A stretch of 64,000 nucleotides of DNA. It comes from Siccirubricoccus deserti. Its GTDB lineage: Bacteria > Pseudomonadota > Alphaproteobacteria > Acetobacterales > Acetobacteraceae. Shown here piece by piece: positions 45,019 to 52,618 of this stretch. The notes below the pieces were generated by a model that was given only the letters and a program-made list of their open reading frames with translations, made no database searches and was not told the origin of the DNA. The position numbers were made by a program, and so were the translations under genes. Each line of letters starts with the position of its first letter. The first letter of the stretch is position 1. The stretch lies in assembly GCF_014283215.1 (NCBI RefSeq), contig NZ_JACOMF010000014.1, forward strand, positions 1-64,000, written 5' to 3'.

Positions 45019-45705
45019 TCAGGCTCGCAGGCCGAGCCGTTCCAGCACGCGCGCGACTTGCACCGGCCTCCACGCCGAGCCGCCGCGCGTCGGGATGTTC
45101 TTCGCGTTCAGCGCGGCGGCGATGGTGTGCAGGCTGGTGGCACCCGTCCCCATGATCTGCTCGACCACCGGGCGGATGTCGCTGGCGAACTCCACGGCTT
45201 TGGCCTTGTTCGCCTTGGCGCCGTTGATGCGGCCCGTCGCCTGGTTGCTCAGGTTCGCCGGGTTGCCCAGCGGCAGGCCACGACGGCGACGCGCCGCCAG
45301 CGCAGCCTTGGTCCTGATGGACACGGCCCGTCGCTCCTCCTCGGCGGCGAGCGCGAGGACGCCGATGGTCATGCGGTTGACCGAGGGGCAGGAGGCCACC
45401 ACGAAGTCGATGCCGCGCCGCTCAAGGCCAAGGAGCCATGCCGCGTCTCTGCTCAGCCTGTCCAAGCGACTCACGATGAGCTTGGCCTTGTGGATGCGGC
45501 ACGCCTGAATGGCCGCCGCCAGTTCTGGCCGCTCGTCATCGAGCTTGGCGCCGGAGACCGTCTCGGTGAACTCCGCGACCAACTCCCACTGGCCGCCGTT
45601 CAGGTAGGACAGCACCTCCTCGCGCTGGCCTTCGAGGCCGAGGCCGGATCGACCCTGCCGCTGGGTGCTGACCCGGTACAGCGCGACGAACCTGCTCTTG
45701 ACCAC
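45019..45705 (-). CDS. Small serine recombinase (resolvase/invertase family)
   Basis: This protein of about 228 aa has catalytic Ser13 in ALYRVSTQRQG and the Arg-rich active-site helix LIVSRLDRLSRDAAWLL. It continues with a long E-type helix (TIGVLALAAEEERRAVSIRTKAALAARRRRG) and a C-terminal DNA-binding part (SLHTIAAALNAKNIPTRGG). GTG 45705 matches the family start and follows AAGGGG. The frame is open much further upstream, but those residues are not protein-like. Within the element it could resolve multimers, invert DNA or assist excision. It is the only serine recombinase in the window. Confidence 0.9.
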   Translation of the reverse strand: MVKSRFVALYRVSTQRQGRSGLGLEGQREEVLSYLNGGQWELVAEFTETVSGAKLDDERPELAAAIQACRIHKAKLIVSRLDRLSRDAAWLLGLERRGIDFVVASCPSVNRMTIGVLALAAEEERRAVSIRTKAALAARRRRGLPLGNPANLSNQATGRINGAKANKAKAVEFASDIRPVVEQIMGTGATSLHTIAAALNAKNIPTRGGSAWRPVQVARVLERLGLRA

Positions 45706-46066
45706 CCTGCCACACCCCTTTCGACGAACGTCGAAAGAGGTGTTACACCATATGTTTTGAAAAATCAACGTTAATACCGGCCGGTTCTCGGTCATGTTTT
45801 GGACTTGGCATCGCCCACCTCGCCGTTGATGTGCAGGGGTGCGACGAGGCGCGCTGTGCAGCAAGCCTCCTGACGGCATGCTGGGAAGGATGACGGCCGC
45901 TGCCGCCAGCACCCCTCCTGAGCCTTTTTCCGCACCGCTGGGGTGGGGTAAGGTGTGGAGGTGGCTCACCCCCTCACCGAAGTTCCTGACGGCGCTGATG
46001 GCCCCCGCTGCCGCCCGAGGCGGCCCCTCCACAAGGCAGGCGCAACAGCTACACGAGAGAAGATTA
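45706..46066. promoter_or_regulatory. 361-bp control region upstream of the serine recombinase
   Basis: The part at 45735-45800 is AT-rich and is followed toward the gene by the inverted repeat at 45718-45737. The rest (45800-46066) shows no convincing frame and should hold the end of the membrane-protein transcript. Confidence 0.45.
45718..45737. promoter_or_regulatory. Perfect inverted repeat CTTTCGAC-GAAC-GTCGAAAG at the recombinase start
   Basis: The 8-bp arms and 4-nt loop lie 13 bp before the GTG and overlap the AAGGGG ribosome site. An operator for autorepression or an mRNA hairpin that masks translation are the two natural readings. Confidence 0.55.
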
Positions 46067-47080
46067 TTAGCTCGCTGCACTCGTCAGCTTGGGAACAGCC
46101 TGGAAGATGTTGGTCGGGAGATCGGTTTGCGCCCCGCCCTTCGTGTATCCGGTCTCCTGCGGCGCGAAAATGCAGGCCGCAGCGTAGGTGAGCACGATGT
46201 CGCGCTTCTCCTCCTGCCCGGCGGCATCGACCAGAGCCTTGAAGGTCAGCAGGGCGTTCTGCCGGTGGCGGTTCACGATCGCATTGTGCTTGTGCGACAG
46301 GAAGTTCCGCGCGGACAGAAACAACATGTAGCCCATGACAGCGAAGATCAGCACCTTGCTCAGGCCCAACTGCACGGCCTCGTAGGTGTTGGTAGGAGCC
46401 AGCCAGGGGACCTTGTGCAGGCCGATCGAGAGCAGCGCGTACACGCCGAGCGCGACGGCAACCGACACGGTGTACCGGCGCCAGCGGTGAGCCTCCGCAT
46501 CATGCTCCTGGCTCTCGTCCTTAAAGTAGATTGCCTGCTGCGACACGCCCTGCTCGGCGGCCGTCTTGCGAACATCCTCCAAGATGCGCTGCGCCTCGGC
46601 CTGATGCCCCTCAAGCTCCGCCGCGATTGCATCGGCGCGGTCCGACGCAGCCTGCATGGCGGCTCGGGCATCTCGTTCTAGCGCCGAGTAGTCGCGCAGC
46701 CGCGACGCGCCGTAGGAGATCATCGAGTGCAGGGTGGTGAAGTGTTGGACGTACTGCGTCTGTAGCGTGGCGATGAGGTTAGTCCGCCGCGAAAATGCGT
46801 CGCCCTGCCTGGCGTCGAACTTAATGATCTCGTCGAGGATGCTGTAGAGCGAATCCGCACTGGACTTTATGTGCGCGATCATCTGGTCGGGCAACTCGTC
46901 AAGGTACTGGGCCGGGAATTGGGCGAAGAGGCTGATGATGCGCTCCGCGGGCGCGACTGCCTCGGCGAAGCTGAGGTCAGCGCCAAGCTTCTCGATCTGC
47001 GGCAGCACCTTGGCGTCGAAGTTCTGGACGCGCTCAAGCGATCTACGCGCTTCTACGACCTGCGCTTCCGACATCTTCAA
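46067..47080 (-). CDS. Coiled-coil protein with two membrane helices, unknown function
   Basis: This protein of about 337 aa has a helical N-terminal half with heptad-like spacing (about 5-60 and 130-175). Two membrane helices follow (about 203-222 and 241-257). The cytoplasmic C-terminal domain begins ARNFLSHKHNAIVNRHRQNALLTFKALVDAA and ends near CIFAPQETGY. I recall similar unannotated proteins with the NxHRxNALxTF block but know no function for them. TTG 47080 and ATG 47074 are both possible starts. As the largest non-recombination gene of the element it is the candidate cargo; an anti-phage role is speculation. Confidence 0.8.
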   Translation of the reverse strand: MKMSEAQVVEARRSLERVQNFDAKVLPQIEKLGADLSFAEAVAPAERIISLFAQFPAQYLDELPDQMIAHIKSSADSLYSILDEIIKFDARQGDAFSRRTNLIATLQTQYVQHFTTLHSMISYGASRLRDYSALERDARAAMQAASDRADAIAAELEGHQAEAQRILEDVRKTAAEQGVSQQAIYFKDESQEHDAEAHRWRRYTVSVAVALGVYALLSIGLHKVPWLAPTNTYEAVQLGLSKVLIFAVMGYMLFLSARNFLSHKHNAIVNRHRQNALLTFKALVDAAGQEEKRDIVLTYAAACIFAPQETGYTKGGAQTDLPTNIFQAVPKLTSAAS

Positions 47081-47291
47081 TCTCTACGTCAAAATGGGGC
47101 GCCATAATACCACAGCGCCTACGACCAATCACGTCCCCGTGTGATGCGCCTCGCGGGTGCGCGACCTGCGCCTTGGGCATGGCTCCGCTTGGGGACTACG
47201 CGCCTTCTGAATAGCGAAGCCGTGGTCTTACGTTAAGAACATGGCTGCCAAGCGGACACATGACGCCTCATGTCTCGGAGCACATCGCTTC
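47081..47291. other. Non-coding gap inside the element
   Basis: About 210 bp lie between the membrane-protein start and the stop of the HTH gene, both minus strand. It should contain the membrane-protein promoter. Nothing else is recognised. Confidence 0.4.
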
Positions 47292-47696
47292 TCAGGCAGG
47301 TTGCTGCCGGGGCCTACCGCGTCCGCGCTTGACCGGCACCGGCTCTGGCGCGACGGCCGTGTTCTTCAAATGTGCGGCCTTCCACTCCATCAGGTCGCGG
47401 AACGGGTAGCGAACCGCCTGCCCGAGATCGGTGTACGGCGGCCCCCGCTTCTTCGACGCCCAGTCTGCGAGCGTGGCTGCGGTGACACTCAACACCCGCG
47501 CTGCCTCCTCCCTGCTCAGGTCGGGATTGGCGTCGAGCGCCGCCTGTGCGGCGGGCGGGAGTGGGGCGACCGGGGCGGGCTCGGGTGCCTGTACGGCTCC
47601 CGGCAGCGGATGGATTATCGGCTGCCCCGTCGTGGGGTCGCAGTAGACGGCCCGGCCGAAGTGCCAGCCTAGGACGGGCTTGTAGACCACGCTCAT
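47292..47696 (-). CDS. Excisionase/AlpA-like HTH protein
   Basis: This 134-aa protein contains a MerR-like HTH_17 domain (LSREEAARVLSVTAATLADWASKKRGPPYTDLGQAVRYPFRDLMEWKAAH, about residues 61-110) as in AlpA and many excisionases. A Pro/Ala-rich linker and a variable N-terminus precede it, and an Arg/Gly/Pro tail (KRGRGRPRQQ, AT-hook-like) follows. It is the first gene inside attR. Probable recombination directionality factor or regulator of the element. Confidence 0.8.
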   Translation of the reverse strand: MSVVYKPVLGWHFGRAVYCDPTTGQPIIHPLPGAVQAPEPAPVAPLPPAAQAALDANPDLSREEAARVLSVTAATLADWASKKRGPPYTDLGQAVRYPFRDLMEWKAAHLKNTAVAPEPVPVKRGRGRPRQQPA

Positions 47697-47847
47697 GCGG
47701 TTGATCCCTGAACGGGGGCGGGCTCATACCGCTACGGGACACATGGGAGCAACGCCCAATTTTGATCTGAATGGGACGCGTATGGGCCAGGGGGTTAGTC
47801 TCCGGTATTTCCGTTTAAAATCATCGTGTTGGATTTTAAGGCTTTTA
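47697..47847. other. Right end of the element, AT-rich
   Basis: About 150 bp lie between the HTH gene start and attR and become AT-rich toward the core (47800-47845). This is the likely site of HTH-gene promoter and excisionase binding. Confidence 0.4.
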
Positions 47848-47898
47848 TTCCCCTGGGACACCGAGGCGCAGTTCGTCCCGCCGATCGCCCGGCGGTAG
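47848..47898 (+). pseudogene. attR with the displaced original 3' end of gpt
   Basis: The 14-mer TTCCCCTGGGACAC (47848-47861) is followed in frame by codons for FPWDTEAQFVPPIARR and TAG. This is the typical C-terminus of this phosphoribosyltransferase group and so the pre-insertion end of the gene at 41286. Confidence 0.88.
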
Positions 47899-47930
47899 CG
47901 GCCCGGGGCGTCGGGCCGCGCCTGCCGGCC

Positions 47931-48272
47931 CTACGGCAGCTCCAGCCGTACCGCAATGGCGGCGGTGGCGATCACCGCCGGGTCGTGGCGTTCCGCATCC
48001 GGCACGTCCAGCCCGCCCTTCACCACCTGCACCGTCACCTTGCCATGCGGCAGCGACGCGCGCACCCGCTCGGCATCCACCTGCCCAGGCTGCTGCACAC
48101 CGATGGTGACGTCCACCAGCATGGCCTTCGGATCGACCTGCAGCGCCCGCAGCATGGAAAGCGAGGAATGATGCAGCGCATCCTGCACCGCCCGCAGCGC
48201 CGCCTTGGTGTAGTCGCCGCCATGCAGGTCGTTGCCGGCGCCAAGTTCCAAGATCACCCGCCTCGCCGGCAT
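47931..48272 (-). CDS. Lin0512-family protein, copy B
   Basis: This 113-aa protein of the conserved Lin0512 family carries ILELGAGNDLHGGDYTKAALRAVQDALHHSSL and VDVTIGVQQPGQVDAERV. It is paralogous to the neighbour upstream (same start and central motifs) but more diverged. ATG 48272 lies just after the stop of copy A. The members form small alpha/beta oligomers of unknown function. The two may work as a hetero-oligomer. Confidence 0.85.
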   Translation of the reverse strand: MPARRVILELGAGNDLHGGDYTKAALRAVQDALHHSSLSMLRALQVDPKAMLVDVTIGVQQPGQVDAERVRASLPHGKVTVQVVKGGLDVPDAERHDPAVIATAAIAVRLELP

Positions 48273-48273
48273 C

Positions 48274-48627
48274 TCAGCGCCCCCCTTCCGGCAGGTCGAG
48301 GAAGACCTCGGCCGCCGCATGCGCCACCAGCGTGCCGCCGGTGCCGGCCTCGTTGAGGATCTCGAGCCCGCCCTCGACGCAGTCTACCGTTCCGGTGCCA
48401 TGCGGCAGCACCGCCAGCACCTGGGCCTTGTCCACTGTCTGCGGGCGCGGCACGCCGATGGTGACCTTCACCTGCATGGAATCGACATCGACCCCAAGCG
48501 CATGGGTGACGGTCAGTGCGTTGTGCCACAGCGCGTCGCGCAGCGCCCGCACCGCGGCCTTGGTGGAATCCTGCCCACGGATATCGGTGCCCATGCCGAT
48601 CTCCAGGACCATGCGCTTCAATGCCAT
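48274..48627 (-). CDS. Lin0512-family protein, copy A
   Basis: This 117-aa protein carries RMVLEIGMGTDIRGQDSTKAAVRALRDALWHNAL and VKVTIGVPRPQTVDKAQVLAVLPHGTGTVDCVEGGLEI, close to the family consensus. Its stop is 1 bp from the start of copy B. Upstream on the same strand is a periplasmic oligopeptide-type binding protein, which may share the transcript. Function unknown. Confidence 0.88.
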   Translation of the reverse strand: MALKRMVLEIGMGTDIRGQDSTKAAVRALRDALWHNALTVTHALGVDVDSMQVKVTIGVPRPQTVDKAQVLAVLPHGTGTVDCVEGGLEILNEAGTGGTLVAHAAAEVFLDLPEGGR

Positions 48628-48655
48628 CCCAATCCCCTCTCCATCCGGCGGCCGG

Positions 48656-50230
48656 TCAGCCCTTCTCGATGTTCCAGAACACCGGCACCGGGCCCTTCAG
48701 CATGCCGCGCAGGTTGCTCCGCCAGGCGGCAGGCGGCAAATACTGGCCGAGCGGGATGAAGGGCACCTGCTGGAAGGCGCGGCGCTGGATCGCCTGATCC
48801 AGCCGGCGCATCTCCTGCTCGTCGGTGCTGCCCATCCAGGCGTCGCGCATCGCCTCGATCTCGGGATCCTCCGGCCAGCCGAACCAGGCGTCCTTGCCGT
48901 TGCCCCGCAGGTTGGTGGCGAAGACCGGGTCGCGGTACTCCGCCGCCGGAAAGCCGGAGGGGAAGACCGACCAGCCGCCCTTGTCCAGCGGCTCGCGGCT
49001 GGTGCGGCGCTGCACCACCGTGCCCCAGTCCATCGACTGGTCGTCGACGTTGACGCCCACCTCCCGCCAGGCGGCGACGCAGACGCTGGTGAAGGCGTCG
49101 TAGAAGCTCTGGTCGGTGGGATGCATGCAGACGATGCGCTCCCCGGCATAGCCGGCCTCCGCCAGCATGGCCTTGACCCGGTCCTTGCCCGGCCGCTGGC
49201 GCACCACCTCCATCCCGGCGTCATTCGCTGCCGGGGTGCCGGGCAGGAAGAAGCCGACAGGGGCGCGGAACAGTGAGCGGTCCTCGCCCATGGCGGCCGT
49301 CATCACCTCCACCTGGTCGATCGCCGCCATCAGGGCACGGCGCACCCCGGCATTGGCGGTTGGGCCGTGCAGGTGGTTCGGCCGGATCGCCCCGAAGGTC
49401 CCGTAACTGTCGATCACCCCGACGGTCACGCCGCGCGCACGGCGAAGCCGCGGCAGCAGGTCCGGCAGGGGCTGGTCGATCCAGTCGACCTCGCCGTTGA
49501 TCAGCGCATTCGCCGCGGTCGCCGCATCGGGAATGAACTGCCACTCGACCCGGTCGACCAGCACGCGGTGGCCGCCGGCGCAATGGCTGGCGGGCTCGTC
49601 GCGCGGCCGGTAGCGGTCGGATTTGGCGAAGACCGCGCGGTTGCCCGGCAGGTATTCCTCGGCCACCCAGCGGAACGGCCCGCTGCCGACGATCTCCGAT
49701 ACCTGCCGGTAAGGGTCTGTCGCGGCCAGCCGGGCCGGCATGATGACCGGGCTCGGCTGCGTCTTCGCCAGCGCGTAGGGCAGTGATGCGAAAGGCTTGT
49801 TGAGCCGCCAGACCAGGGTGCGGTCGTCCGGCGCCTCCAGCGAATCCAGCCGCGCCGCGATGGTCTGGCCGATCGGGTCGCGTACCATCCAGCGGCGGAG
49901 GGAGGCGACGCAGTCGCGCGCCAGCACCTTCTCCCCATCATGGAACACCAGCCCCTCGCGCAGCCGCATGGTCCAGTGCCGGGCATTGTCCGCGACCTGA
50001 TGCCCTTCGAGCATCAGCGGCTTGGGGTCGAGGCTCTCGTCCCGGCCGTACAGCGTCTCGAACAGCATGGTCGCGACATTGCGGGTGACGACGGCGGTGG
50101 TCCAGACCGGATCGAGGCTGCCGAGGCTTGCCTGCGGCACATGCGTCAGCACCTTCGGCGCCTGGCCGAGGGCCGGTCGCGCCAAGCCCAGCACGGCACC
50201 GCCGGCCAGCAGATGACGACGTCGGAGCAT
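48656..50230 (-). CDS. ABC transporter substrate-binding protein, family 5 (peptide/nickel type)
   Basis: This 524-aa periplasmic protein has a Tat/Sec-like signal (MLRRRHLLAGGAVLGLARPALGQA). The SBP_bac_5 pattern is clear: LGSLDPVWTTAVVTRNVATMLFETLY, LREGLVFHDGEKVLARDCVASLRRW, and GVRRALMAAIDQVEVM. It binds oligopeptides or other small ligands. No permease or ATPase genes are adjacent, so it is an orphan or works with a distant system. Confidence 0.92.
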   Translation of the reverse strand: MLRRRHLLAGGAVLGLARPALGQAPKVLTHVPQASLGSLDPVWTTAVVTRNVATMLFETLYGRDESLDPKPLMLEGHQVADNARHWTMRLREGLVFHDGEKVLARDCVASLRRWMVRDPIGQTIAARLDSLEAPDDRTLVWRLNKPFASLPYALAKTQPSPVIMPARLAATDPYRQVSEIVGSGPFRWVAEEYLPGNRAVFAKSDRYRPRDEPASHCAGGHRVLVDRVEWQFIPDAATAANALINGEVDWIDQPLPDLLPRLRRARGVTVGVIDSYGTFGAIRPNHLHGPTANAGVRRALMAAIDQVEVMTAAMGEDRSLFRAPVGFFLPGTPAANDAGMEVVRQRPGKDRVKAMLAEAGYAGERIVCMHPTDQSFYDAFTSVCVAAWREVGVNVDDQSMDWGTVVQRRTSREPLDKGGWSVFPSGFPAAEYRDPVFATNLRGNGKDAWFGWPEDPEIEAMRDAWMGSTDEQEMRRLDQAIQRRAFQQVPFIPLGQYLPPAAWRSNLRGMLKGPVPVFWNIEKG

Positions 50231-50611
50231 GTTTCCCTCCCGTTGTTTTGCCGGCAGTCTTCACTGCTTCCCGCCAGGCTGCAACGTCCTGCCACCGGAG
50301 GCGCGCATGATCCTGTCGATCCACCGCACCGGCGTCGCAACAGCCGGCACGATCCTGCACAAGGCCACTGTTGCCAATGAAGGCGGCCGCATCGCCGCCC
50401 CCGGCCGAAACGAGGCGTGACGGACGCATTATCCCGGGGCCGGCACTGCTCGGGCGAAACAGCGGAAGGCCTAGCGGCGGGTCGCGATCGTGTCAGGCCG
50501 GCCCGGCCTGGCGCGGTGAAGCGCCCCCTCGCCTGCCCCATCCGCGGCGCAGGTTGACAAGCCGCCCTCTCCGGGGTCGGCTTGCGGTAACCAATGGATA
50601 GGGAAGCGGCC
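50231..50611. promoter_or_regulatory. Divergent promoter region with TTGACA and inverted repeat
   Basis: This gap of about 360-380 bp lies between two divergent genes. TTGACA at 50554-50559 overlaps a 7-bp inverted repeat CAAGCCG (50558-50564) / CGGCTTG (50578-50584) just before the monooxygenase start. This suggests a regulated promoter, although no good -10 box is seen. Short open frames here are not protein-like. Confidence 0.4.
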
Positions 50612-52237
50612 GTGCCAACAACCCAGAGCTATGACGCCATCATCGTCGGAGCCGGTTTCGCCGGCCTCTACATGCTGCATCGGCTGCGCAGGCTGGGAAT
50701 GCGCGCGCAGGTCTACGAGGCCGGCAGCGATGTCGGCGGCACCTGGTACTGGAACCGCTATCCCGGCGCCCGCTGCGACGTCGAGAGCATGCAGTACTCC
50801 TATTCCTTCGACGATGCCCTCCAGCAGGAATGGTCCTGGTCCGAACGCTTCGCCTCGCAGCCGGAGATCCTGCGCTATGCCGGGCATGTCGCGGACCGGC
50901 TCGATCTGCGCCGTGACATCCAGTTCGATACCAGGGTCACCAGCGCGCATTTCGATGCGAAGCGCGCGCTCTGGCAGGTGGCGACCGATCGCGGCGACCG
51001 GGTGACGGCACGGTTCTGCGTCATGGCGACCGGCTGCCTCTCGGCCGCGCGGCTGCCGGAAATCCCCGGTCGCGACAGCTTCGCCGGCCCTACCTACCAC
51101 ACCGGCGCCTGGCCGCATGAGGGGGTGGATTTCACCGGCCGCCGCGTCGCCGTCATCGGCACCGGCTCCTCCGCCATCCAGGCGATTCCGGTCATCGCCC
51201 GGCAGGCGGCGCATGTCACGGTATTCCAGCGCACGCCGAATTTCAGCATCCCTTCGCGCAATGCCCCGATGGATGCGGAGTACGAAAACTGGTGGAAATC
51301 CGACTATGCCGCGCACCGCGCCAAGGCACGGGCGATGCGCACCGGCATCCTCTACGGGCTGAACGACAAATCCGCGCTGGAGGTGTCGGAGGAAGAACGG
51401 CAGGCCGAGTATGAACGCCGCTGGGCCAATGGCGGCACCGCCTTCATGGGCGCCTTCAGCGACCTGATCACCAACAGGCAGGCCAACGACACCGCCGCGG
51501 AGTTCGTCCGCAACAAGATCCGCGGCATGGTGCGCGACCCGAAGGTGGCAGAGATCCTGGCGCCGAAGAGCCACCCGATCGGCACCAAGCGGATCTGCGT
51601 CGACACCGAATACTACGAGACCTTCAACCGCCCAAACGTCGCGCTGGTGGATGTCGCCGCGACGCCGATCGAGGCCATCACTCCGGCCGGCGTGCGCACC
51701 GCCGCGGGCGAGGTGGCGGTGGACGACATCGTCTTCGCCACCGGCTTCGATGCGATGACCGGCGCGCTCGCCGCCATCGAGATCCGTGGCCGCGACGGCA
51801 TCGACCTCGCGGCGAAATGGGCGGAAGGCCCACGCACCTACCTCGGGCTGATGAGCGCGGGCTTCCCCAACCTCTTCATGATCACCGGCCCCGGCAGCCC
51901 CTCCGTGCTCAGCAACATGATCGTCTCGATCGAACAGCATGTGGATTGGCTGACCGATTGCATCGCCCATCTCCGCGCCCGCGGCCTCGACACCATCGAG
52001 CCGACGCAGGAGGCGGAGGATGGCTGGGTGGCGCATGGCAATGAGGTCGCCCACCGCACGCTCTATCCCTCGGCGGCCTCCTGGTACATGGGCGCCAATA
52101 TCCCGGGCAAGCCGCGGGTCTTCCTGCCCTATATCGGCGGCGTCGGGGTCTATCGCGAGAAATGCGATGCCATTGCCGCCGCCGGCTACGAGGGCTTCCG
52201 TCTGGGCGGGCAAAACCAGGCCGCCGCCGCCGAGTAG
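50594..52237 (+). CDS. Flavin-dependent Baeyer-Villiger monooxygenase
   Basis: This protein of about 547 aa has an FAD site GAGFAG (19-24), GGTWYWNRYPGARCDVES (48-65) and the class-defining fingerprint FAGPTYHTGAWP (163-174, FxGxxxHTxxWP). The NADPH site GTGSSA lies at 189-194. It inserts oxygen next to a ketone to give an ester or lactone. GTG 50612 has a better ribosome site (GGGAAG) than ATG 50594. Both lie before the fold. It is monocistronic; a large palindrome follows the stop. Confidence 0.95.
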   Translation: MDREAAVPTTQSYDAIIVGAGFAGLYMLHRLRRLGMRAQVYEAGSDVGGTWYWNRYPGARCDVESMQYSYSFDDALQQEWSWSERFASQPEILRYAGHVADRLDLRRDIQFDTRVTSAHFDAKRALWQVATDRGDRVTARFCVMATGCLSAARLPEIPGRDSFAGPTYHTGAWPHEGVDFTGRRVAVIGTGSSAIQAIPVIARQAAHVTVFQRTPNFSIPSRNAPMDAEYENWWKSDYAAHRAKARAMRTGILYGLNDKSALEVSEEERQAEYERRWANGGTAFMGAFSDLITNRQANDTAAEFVRNKIRGMVRDPKVAEILAPKSHPIGTKRICVDTEYYETFNRPNVALVDVAATPIEAITPAGVRTAAGEVAVDDIVFATGFDAMTGALAAIEIRGRDGIDLAAKWAEGPRTYLGLMSAGFPNLFMITGPGSPSVLSNMIVSIEQHVDWLTDCIAHLRARGLDTIEPTQEAEDGWVAHGNEVAHRTLYPSAASWYMGANIPGKPRVFLPYIGGVGVYREKCDAIAAAGYEGFRLGGQNQAAAAE

Positions 52238-52251
52238 CCCACGCCAGCCCC

Positions 52252-52292
52252 GCCCCCGACAATCCTGCGTGCCACGCAGGATTGTCGGGGGC
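52252..52292. terminator. Perfect 41-bp palindrome after the monooxygenase gene
   Basis: 20-bp arms (52252-52271 and 52273-52292) pair perfectly around a single central base. The left arm begins GCCCCCGACAATCC. It lies 15 bp after the stop codon. It would form a very stable hairpin and could act as a terminator, although no T-run follows. A second GCCCCCGAC copy occurs about 25 bp further on at about 52316-52324. Confidence 0.75.
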
Positions 52293-52324
52293 AGCCATGT
52301 CCAGGGGTCAGTATCGCCCCCGAC

Positions 52325-52446
52325 ATGCTGACCCGCCGGCTGGCCGCGCTGGTCGAGGCCGGGCTGCTGGAGCGCCTGCGCTACTCCGACCGGCGGCCCG
52401 CCATGAATACCTGCTGACCGAGCGCGGCCGGGACTTCCGTCAGGTG
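52325..52446 (+). pseudogene. HxlR-type winged-helix regulator, frameshifted fragment
   Basis: MLTRRLAALVEAGLLERLRYSDRR is followed, after a one-base shift near 52400, by HEYLLTERGRDFR. This is the wing and recognition-helix region of HxlR/MarR-like regulators (family pattern RLxxLVEAGLLERxxYxxRPxRxEYxLTExGRxL). Both ends are missing. It is a remnant of a regulator lost between the monooxygenase and the enoyl-CoA hydratases. Confidence 0.65.
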
Positions 52447-52618
52447 CCGCTGACACGGCTTGCACCGGGCTGGCGCTGTGATGGGCGCTTCACTGTCGGG
52501 CGTATTCACCGCCCTGGCGGTGTTGCTGGTGGCCTATGGCGGGCTGATCGCCGCGATGAGCGGCGGCAGTGCCTGGTTCCGGGAGGCGCCGAATGCGGCC
52601 GCCCTGGCCGGCCAGCCG
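52447..52618. other. Intergenic, only a short hydrophobic frame
   Basis: A frame from about 52481 encodes one hydrophobic helix and a GGSAWF motif, then runs antisense through the enoyl-CoA hydratase gene. It might be a scrap of a membrane protein. I do not call a gene. Confidence 0.35.

Larger units (their letters stand above)
41733..47861. mobile_element. 6.1-kb integrative element inserted in the 3' end of gpt
   Basis: The boundaries are set by 14-bp direct repeats at 41733-41746 and 47848-47861 and by the duplicated gpt 3' end. The integrase gene lies just inside the left end. Contents in order: tyrosine integrase (+), two small genes and a candidate HUH protein (+, coupled), serine recombinase (-), coiled-coil membrane protein (-), excisionase-like HTH protein (-). 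No conjugation, capsid or terminase genes are present. It could be a mobilisable or satellite-type island, or an integrated rolling-circle plasmid. Classification beyond integrative element is inference. Confidence 0.85.

Noticed and set aside
45706-46080. Longer start for the serine recombinase (frame open to 46080)
   Set aside because: The extra 125 codons show no similarity to resolvases and include implausible composition. GTG 45705 has a ribosome site and the family N-terminus.
41970-47263. Near-identical 14-mers AAGCGGACACCTGA (about 41970) and AAGCGGACACATGA (47250) near both ends of the gpt element as possible arm sites
   Set aside because: Only one pair, with no spacing pattern or extra copies. 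Could be chance in a 70 % GC element, so not listed as a feature.
52481-52618. Short hydrophobic frame resembling the first helix of membrane-bound quinoprotein dehydrogenases
   Set aside because: Only one helix and a GGSxW-like motif, then it runs antisense through an enoyl-CoA hydratase. Too little to call.
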